The notes beneath the pieces were generated by a model. That model saw only the letters and a list, made by a program, of their open reading frames with translations. It ran no database searches and was not told the origin of the DNA. A program made the position numbers and the translations under genes. Positions 59,243 through 64,000 of a DNA stretch of 64,000 bases are shown here, one piece after another; the first letter of the stretch is position 1, and each line of letters starts with the position of its first letter. This DNA comes from Williamsia sp. DF01-3 (GTDB lineage Bacteria > Actinomycetota > Actinomycetes > Mycobacteriales > Mycobacteriaceae): NCBI RefSeq assembly GCF_023051145.1, contig NZ_JALKFS010000005.1:4543733-4607732 (forward strand), written 5' to 3'.

Positions 59243-59668
59243 ACTGGATTCCGAGCAAAGGCGAGAACCGCGAGCACACCAGAGGCCTCGCACACCAAAC
59301 CCGAGCAAGCGCGCGCGGCAGACCGAGCGAACACAAGACTCCCGAGCAGCTCAGCCAGCCAGCTCGCCAAACTCGCGAACGCTCGCCCCCTAGACCGAGC
59401 AAACACAAGAACCGCGAGCAGCTCAGCGAGCCCGCGCACCAAACCCGCGTTTGCTCGCTTGGCAGACCGAGCAAACGCGAGAACCCCGAGCGCACCGGCC
59501 GGCCTCGCTCAGCAAACGCGAGAAACGCTAACGCACCGGCGGACTCGCTCAGCAAACCCGAGGTAGCTCGCCCCGCAGACCGAGCAACGACGAGAACCCC
59601 GAGCGGGCCAGCCGAGCAGCTCAACAAACCCGCACAAGCTCGACCCACAGACCGAGCAAGCGCGTAAA
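59243..59668. repeat. Right array of the 72-bp repeat (about seven degenerate copies)
   Basis: Starts 14 bp after the AbiEi-like gene. The core is seen at 59319, 59391, 59463, 59576 and 59648; all intervals are 72 bp except the third (113 bp), where two shortened units (CTCGCTCAGCAAAC) replace the full one. Same orientation and core as the left array. The minus strand again shows FARS-x2-RAF-like translation. This accounts for most of the 447-bp gap before the next gene. Confidence 0.85.
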
Positions 59669-59676
59669 CCGTCAGA

Positions 59677-60729
59677 TCAACTGACGAACTCTTTCAGCAA
59701 ACGAATTTGCTCGACCTGATCGGCATGGCCGGGTGTGGCGGGGGCGACGAGGAGCGTGGTGATCCCGGCGCTTTCGAAGGCGGCGAGGCGTTCTTTGACG
59801 AAGCTCGCCGGGCCGATGAGGGACATGCCGGAGGCGAGGTCGTCGGGGACGGCTGCCGCGGCTTGCTGCTTCTTGCCGTCGAGGTAGAGGTCCTGGATCT
59901 CCTTGGCGGCGTCGGCGTATCCGTAGCGGACGGCGAGGTCGTTGTAGAAGTTCTTGCCACGGGCGCCCATGCCGCCGATGTACAGCGCGGCGTGGTGCTT
60001 GACCAAGGCGAGAGCGTTCTGGCGCTGCTCTTCGTCGTCGGTGATCAGCGCCGTGGTGTTCACCGAGATGCCCAGCTTGCCGAGTTCGGGCGCGCGCTTG
60101 GCGTTGCCCTTGTCCAGGGCGTCGCCGAACGCCACCGACAGGTGCTCGGGATGGAAGAGAATCGGCTGCCACTCCTCGAAGAGTTCGGCCGCCAGCTCCA
60201 CGTTCTTGGGGCCGATGGCTGCCAGCAACATCGGGATTCGCTCGCGCACAGGGTGGTTGATGATCTTGAGCGGCTTGCCGAGGCCGGTGCCGCCGTCTTC
60301 CTTGGTGAACGGCAATTTGTAGTATTTTCCGTTGTACTCGGTGCGCTCGCGCCGCCACACCATTCGGCAGATCTCTGCGTTCTCGCGGGCGCGGCCAACC
60401 GGGGCGTCGTACTTGACGCCGTGGAAGCCCTCGATGACCTGCGGACCGGACGCGCCGATGCCGAGCACGAAGCGTCCACCGGAGATGTAATCGAGCCCGG
60501 CCGCGGTCATCGCCAAGTTGGTGGGAGTACGTGAATACATCGGCAGGATGCCGGTCGCGAGTTCCATCGTCGAAGTCCGCGCGGCGATGTATCCGAGCTG
60601 GCTGACAGCGTCGAAACTGTAGGCTTCGGGCACCGTGATCCGGTCGAGGCCGACCTTCTCGAAATCGATCAGGTTATCGATGGTCTCGGCAAAATCTCCC
60701 GAGTAGTTGATGGCCATGCCGATCTTCAT
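59677..60729 (-). CDS. LLM-class F420-dependent oxidoreductase
   Basis: A 350-residue luciferase-like TIM barrel enzyme that most likely uses coenzyme F420. It begins MKIGMAINYSGDFAETIDNL, shows ITVPEAYSFDAVSQLGYIAA and LATGILPMYSRTPTNLAMTA, GRFVLGIGASGPQVIEGFHG and, near the end, DLASGMSLIGPASFVKERLA. This pattern is frequent in mycobacteria and relatives. Substrate is unknown. ATG 60729 has GGAGG five bases upstream; an open extension of 36 codons lacks a suitable start. It is divergent from pit. Confidence 0.85.
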   Translation of the reverse strand: MKIGMAINYSGDFAETIDNLIDFEKVGLDRITVPEAYSFDAVSQLGYIAARTSTMELATGILPMYSRTPTNLAMTAAGLDYISGGRFVLGIGASGPQVIEGFHGVKYDAPVGRARENAEICRMVWRRERTEYNGKYYKLPFTKEDGGTGLGKPLKIINHPVRERIPMLLAAIGPKNVELAAELFEEWQPILFHPEHLSVAFGDALDKGNAKRAPELGKLGISVNTTALITDDEEQRQNALALVKHHAALYIGGMGARGKNFYNDLAVRYGYADAAKEIQDLYLDGKKQQAAAAVPDDLASGMSLIGPASFVKERLAAFESAGITTLLVAPATPGHADQVEQIRLLKEFVS

Positions 60730-60824
60730 GTGTCCTCCCACGGACCGCGACGTTGCGAGACATTTCCTCAGAAGTGTTTCATATGCGCGCGAAGGCGATC
60801 CAGGGGTGTGGCGACTCGGCGTAC

Positions 60825-60846
60825 GCCACATGAACATTGGGTGAAC
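60825..60846 (-). promoter_or_regulatory. PHO-box-like direct repeat upstream of pit
   Basis: On the minus strand GTTCACCCAAT is followed directly by GTTCATGTGGC, two 11-bp units beginning GTTCA, the organization of actinobacterial PHO boxes (PhoP or RegX3 sites). It lies 97 bp before the pit start and 96 bp before the F420 oxidoreductase start, so either gene could be its target. Only the sequence pattern supports it. Confidence 0.5.
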
Positions 60847-60942
60847 ACGCCCGGTTTACTGAATGAAACCCCAGTTCAGTGGTGTTCTTCATAGCATGTC
60901 CGTTTCGACAGAATCCTCAGCTCAGCCTCAGAATCAGTACTC

Positions 60943-62175
60943 ATGAGCGCAGAAATGTTGATTCTTGTGCTGCTGGTCATCACAGCACTGGGACTCGACT
61001 TCACAAATGGCTTCCACGACACCGGAAATGCAATGGCGACGTCGATCGCCACCGGCGCGCTGAAGCCCAAAACCGCGGTGAGCATCGCCGCGATACTGAA
61101 CTTGGTCGGCGCGTTCCTCTCGGTGGAGGTCGCCGCGACCATCACCAAGGACGTGCTCAAGATCCAGCAGACGAGCGGTGAGGACAAGGGCGATCTCATC
61201 GCCGGTCTGAATGCCGAGACTGCGATAATCATCATCTTCGCCGGCCTCATCGGCGGCATCCTCTGGAACCTCTTCACCTGGCTGTTCGGTCTGCCTTCCA
61301 GCTCATCGCACGCCCTGTTCGGCGGACTGATCGGCTCGGGCATGGCAGCGATCGGCACCTCCGGCGTCAACTGGGACGGCATCACGTCGAAGATCCTGAT
61401 CCCCGCTCTGATGGCCCCGATCATCGCCTGCGTGGTGGCTGCCGTTGGCACCTGGGTGATCTACGCACTCACCAAGAAGGTTGCGGAAAACAAGAAGGCA
61501 CAAGGCTTTCGGGCCGGCCAGATCGCCTCGGCCTCCTTGGTCTCTCTCGCCCACGGCACCGGAGATGCCCAGAAGACGATGGGCGTCATCGCGATGGCGT
61601 TGATCGCCAGCGGCCACCTCGACGCATCGAGCGTGGAGCACGGCCTCCCGTTCTGGATCGTCTTCAGCTGTGCAGCGGCCATCGCCATCGGCACCTACCT
61701 GGGTGGCTGGCGCATCATCCGCACCCTGGGCAAGGGCCTGGTCGAGATCGAGTCGCCCCAGGGCATGGCCGCTGAAGCCTCTTCTGCGGCAATCATTCTC
61801 ACCTCCAGCGCCGCAGGTATGGCGTTGTCGACCACCCAGGTCGCCACCGGATCGATCCTCGGTTCGGGCGTCGGCAAGAAGGGCGCCACAGTCCGCTGGT
61901 CGGTGGCCGGCCGGATGGCAGTGGCCTGGATCGTCACCCTGCCGTCGGCGGGTCTTGTGGGCGCCTTGAGCTACTACGTGGCCGACATCATCGGCGGCGC
62001 AGCCGGAGCAGTGGTCATCTTCCTCGTCCTGGTCGCACTCGCCGGGTACATGTACTGGCGTGCACAGCAACAGAAAGTGGACGCCAACAACGTCAACGAC
62101 GAGTGGGACGAGAAGACCGGCAGCATCGTCCCGCCCGAGACTGCCGCCGCCCGCGCTGAAACCGAGAAGGTGTGA
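60943..62175 (+). CDS. pit: Inorganic phosphate transporter, PiT family
   Basis: Low-affinity, cation-coupled phosphate carrier of the cytoplasmic membrane. The 410 residues hold about ten hydrophobic helices and both PiT signatures: near the N-terminus LGLDFTNGFHDTGNAMATSI, and in the second half SLAHGTGDAQKTMGVIAMAL; also GLPSSSSHALFGGLIGSGM. A central hydrophilic loop is short. The small partner gene starts three bases after the stop. The order pit, 92-residue membrane protein, DUF3349, menE equals that of mycobacteria (Rv0545c-Rv0542c). Confidence 0.93.
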   Translation: MSAEMLILVLLVITALGLDFTNGFHDTGNAMATSIATGALKPKTAVSIAAILNLVGAFLSVEVAATITKDVLKIQQTSGEDKGDLIAGLNAETAIIIIFAGLIGGILWNLFTWLFGLPSSSSHALFGGLIGSGMAAIGTSGVNWDGITSKILIPALMAPIIACVVAAVGTWVIYALTKKVAENKKAQGFRAGQIASASLVSLAHGTGDAQKTMGVIAMALIASGHLDASSVEHGLPFWIVFSCAAAIAIGTYLGGWRIIRTLGKGLVEIESPQGMAAEASSAAIILTSSAAGMALSTTQVATGSILGSGVGKKGATVRWSVAGRMAVAWIVTLPSAGLVGALSYYVADIIGGAAGAVVIFLVLVALAGYMYWRAQQQKVDANNVNDEWDEKTGSIVPPETAAARAETEKV

Positions 62176-62178
62176 TCG

Positions 62179-62457
62179 ATGGAAACCGTTGAGGCAATCT
62201 TCAAGGTCCTGGTGGTCGGGCTCATCCTCGGTGCCGGACTGCCTGCGATCTTCGCGGTCGGGTTGCGTCTGCACTCTGCGGGTGCGGGCGACAACCACGC
62301 CGACGGCACAGCATCCTCGGGCAACCCGGCTCTGAAATACGTTGCGTACCTGCTGTTCGCCTTCATCGCGGCCGTCATCGTCACCGGAATCCTGTGGATC
62401 ACCCGCGAGACGATCGACTACTACTTCGGCATCACCCTCTTCCCCTTCGCCGAGTGA
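62179..62457 (+). CDS. Small conserved membrane protein linked to pit (92 aa)
   Basis: 92 residues with two transmembrane helices, one near the N-terminus (VLVVGLILGAGLPAIFAVGL) and one near the C-terminus (VAYLLFAFIAAVIVTGILWI), and a polar Gly/Asn/Asp-rich segment between. It has the same length and position as mycobacterial Rv0544c. Three bases separate it from pit, so the two are surely cotranscribed; a role in phosphate transport is inferred from that link alone. Confidence 0.82.
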   Translation: METVEAIFKVLVVGLILGAGLPAIFAVGLRLHSAGAGDNHADGTASSGNPALKYVAYLLFAFIAAVIVTGILWITRETIDYYFGITLFPFAE

Positions 62458-62470
62458 GAGACGCGTCCCG

Positions 62471-62779
62471 ATGACAACGAGCACGCAGCACGAGAACCCT
62501 TTCGAGGCGGTCTTGAACTGGCTGCGCAGCGGTTACCCCGATGGGATCCCGCCCCGCGACTACCACCCCGTGCTGGCTCTGCTCCGTCGATCACTGACCG
62601 ATGAGCAGCTCGACAAAGTGGTTGACAACCTGCACGACCAGATCTCGGGTCCGGCACCCACCACAGCGGAGATCCGTGCCGCCGTGGCCGAGGTGACCCG
62701 TGTCGAACCCGACAGCGAAGAGGTGCAACGTGTTTCGGCCCGCCTCGCCGCTGCCGGATGGCCATTGGCCAACCCCTGA
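62471..62779 (+). CDS. DUF3349 protein, first copy (102 aa)
   Basis: A 102-residue soluble helical protein of the actinobacterial DUF3349 family (Rv0543c-like): NWLRSGYPDGIPPRDYHPVL and LLRRSLTDEQLDKVVDNL, ending RLAAAGWPLANP. Function is unknown. ATG 62471 follows the small membrane protein stop by 13 bases. It is paralogous to the next gene, so the family has duplicated in tandem here. Confidence 0.85.
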   Translation: MTTSTQHENPFEAVLNWLRSGYPDGIPPRDYHPVLALLRRSLTDEQLDKVVDNLHDQISGPAPTTAEIRAAVAEVTRVEPDSEEVQRVSARLAAAGWPLANP

Positions 62780-62888
62780 CCGTTTCGGACCGATCGACCC
62801 GGACGCGACCTGCAGGTGGTCGCAGTAGAATCTGGTCGGCTGGTCCGTCGCTGTTCGTCGATGGTTTTGATGCCCGGAAGGAGGCGTA

Positions 62889-63239
62889 GTGGATCGCCCG
62901 CAGTTCTTGATGAGAGTCGTCAACTGGCTACGCGCCGGGTACCCGAACGGTGTGCCGTCCGGCGACTACGTCCCGCTGGTGGCGTTGTTGCGCCGACAGT
63001 TGTCCGAGGACGAGGTGAAGGCAGTCTCACGAGAGTTGATTCACCAGGGCCAGGTGACCAACGAGGGGCCTGAACCCATCAAGGCAGTGGACGCCGGGGT
63101 GCTCATCACCAAGATCACCGACGAACTGCCGTTCGAAGCCGACGTCGCCCGGATCCGCGCGCATCTGGAGGAGCAGGGGTGGCCGTTCGACCCCGCCCCG
63201 ACCCCCGAGCAGCCGGGTGATGATCGACCCCGTGGCTGA
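62889..63239 (+). CDS. DUF3349 protein, second copy (116 aa)
   Basis: A 116-residue paralogue of the preceding gene, with NWLRAGYPNGVPSGDYVPLV and LLRRQLSEDEVKAVSRELIH, and HLEEQGWPFDPAPTPEQPG. The GTG start at 62889 has a strong AGGAGG four bases earlier. The 110-bp gap before it may carry a separate promoter. The stop lies inside the menE start region. Confidence 0.85.
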   Translation: MDRPQFLMRVVNWLRAGYPNGVPSGDYVPLVALLRRQLSEDEVKAVSRELIHQGQVTNEGPEPIKAVDAGVLITKITDELPFEADVARIRAHLEEQGWPFDPAPTPEQPGDDRPRG

Positions 63240-64000
63240 CCGACGTCCGCTCGAACCACTGCCACTGTCGGCCGCATCTACGAATACTGATGCGCTGCAA
63301 CGACTTCTGGATGGCGAAGGCTCCTACCTACCGGTGCCCACCCACGACGAGGCCGAAACCCGGCGGCTCACTGCGGCTCTCGGCGCGGGCGAACCGATCG
63401 ACGACGATGTGGCGCTGGTGGTCGCGACGTCGGGCACCACGGGCACCCCGAAAGGCGCCATGCATTCCGCTGCTTCGGTGAAGGCCTCGATCGATGCCAC
63501 ACACGAGTACCTCGGCGGGCCGGGGGCGTGGTTGCTGGCCTTGCCTCCTCATCACATCGCGGGGCTGCAGGTGTTGCTGCGGAGCATGCGGGCCGGATTC
63601 GATCCGGTGACGCTCGATGTTGCCGATGGATTCGACCCGGTCGACCTCATCGCCGGGGTGGACAAGTTGCCAGGCCCGCGTCGATACACCTCGCTGGTGC
63701 CCACCCAGCTCATCAAGGTGCTCGCCGACCCGTCGGCTGTGGCCGCCCTGCGCGGCGTGGACGCCGTCCTGGTGGGCGGGGCCGCCACCCCGGCGCCGCT
63801 ACGCGAACGAGCGATCGACGCCGGCATCCCGATCGTGCGCACCTACGGGATGAGCGAGACCTGCGGCGGTTGCGTCTACGACGGCCGGCCTCTGCCCGGG
63901 GTCCGGATTCGTATCGACGGCTCACCGTCGGGCCGGGTGCAGCTGGGCGGACCGATGGTCGCCTCCGGCTATCGAGGCCGTCCAGATCATCCTGCATTCG
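63220..64000 (+). CDS. menE: o-Succinylbenzoate-CoA ligase (3' end outside window)
   Basis: Acyl-CoA synthetase of menaquinone synthesis that feeds MenB. The reading frame (ATG 63220; GTG 63217 and GTG 63232 are alternatives) gives LVVATSGTTGTPKGAMHSAA (P-loop), LLALPPHHIAGLQVLL, VLVGGAATPAPLRERA and TYGMSETCGG, matching the short actinobacterial MenE. It overlaps the end of the second DUF3349 gene by 20 bases and runs off the right edge after about 260 codons; about 100 are missing. Confidence 0.9.
   Translation, partial: MIDPVADRRPLEPLPLSAASTNTDALQRLLDGEGSYLPVPTHDEAETRRLTAALGAGEPIDDDVALVVATSGTTGTPKGAMHSAASVKASIDATHEYLGGPGAWLLALPPHHIAGLQVLLRSMRAGFDPVTLDVADGFDPVDLIAGVDKLPGPRRYTSLVPTQLIKVLADPSAVAALRGVDAVLVGGAATPAPLRERAIDAGIPIVRTYGMSETCGGCVYDGRPLPGVRIRIDGSPSGRVQLGGPMVASGYRGRPDHPAF

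Noticed and set aside
58668-59648. 326-codon minus-strand frame through the right repeat array and the AbiEi-like gene
   Set aside because: It combines repeat-derived sequence with an antisense reading of a real gene; no start signal or domain. The repeat peptide pattern is kept as a finding, not as a gene.
57978-59668. CRISPR array
   Set aside because: Units are 72-bp tandem copies with drift throughout, not short identical repeats with unique spacers, and no cas gene is present.
61303-62484. 393-codon minus-strand frame over pit
   Set aside because: Low-complexity antisense reading; the plus strand has clear PiT signatures.

Overview
The window looks like chromosomal DNA of a GC-rich, mycolic-acid-containing actinobacterium (order Mycobacteriales; a Gordonia, Williamsia or Rhodococcus relative is the best guess, species not determinable). 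Supporting signs are a secreted Ag85/corynebacterial-type mycolyltransferase, an echA9-echA8 pair, an F420-type luciferase-like oxidoreductase, two DUF3349 proteins, a pit-(small membrane protein)-DUF3349-menE order like that of mycobacteria, and an alternate-signal (RER_14450-type) exported protein locus. I saw no rRNA, tRNA, insertion sequence, prophage or CRISPR array.

Left part (1-5056): a short plus-strand group (glycosyltransferase, AcpS-type phosphopantetheinyl transferase, cupin, polyprenyl-phosphate sugar-1-phosphate transferase), followed by a minus-strand PAS-GGDEF diguanylate cyclase with a perfect CRP/GlxR-type palindrome about 230 bp upstream of it.

Main part (5057-41401): about 36 kb transcribed leftward, nearly all genes overlapping or within a few bases of each other. 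It starts with an initiating sugar transferase, a low-molecular-weight tyrosine phosphatase and UDP-glucose dehydrogenase. Glycosyltransferases, O-acyltransferases, Wzy, Wzx, a pyruvyl transferase, gmd and fcl follow, which makes it a Wzx/Wzy-type capsule or exopolysaccharide locus with GDP-fucose and uronic acid supply. After a 220-bp gap come a Wzc-like tyrosine autokinase, then an 18-kb nonribosomal peptide synthetase (NRPS) coupled to it by a GTGA overlap, then a DUF4012 protein, a DrrAB-type ABC exporter and a 52-residue membrane protein. The NRPS reads C-A-PCP-C, a frame break, then A-PCP-C-A-PCP-C-A-PCP-C-PCP-C-A-PCP-TE. One module has no adenylation domain, and the frame break near 22.3 kb looks like a one-base loss. 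The phosphopantetheinyl transferase at 1099 is a candidate activator of its carrier domains.

Middle (42196-49665): echA8, echA9, a hotdog thioesterase, then a plus-strand five-gene operon of SipW-type secretion: three alternate-signal exported proteins, one stand-alone SipW-like peptidase, and a second SipW-like peptidase fused to its own large exported domain.

Right part (49743-64000): menB, a small membrane protein, and a cluster of three very small hydrophobic peptide genes (21, 31 and 28 residues), each with a good ribosome binding site and followed by a hairpin. A mycolyltransferase lies between the first and second, and a heterodimeric ABC exporter follows the third. Next are a DUF2236 oxygenase, a frameshifted AbiEi/DUF559-like gene flanked by two arrays of a 72-bp repeat, an F420-type oxidoreductase, the phosphate transporter pit behind a PHO-box-like element, its small partner, two DUF3349 proteins and the start of menE, which runs off the window. 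All domain, motif and start-site statements are by-eye readings of the sequence.
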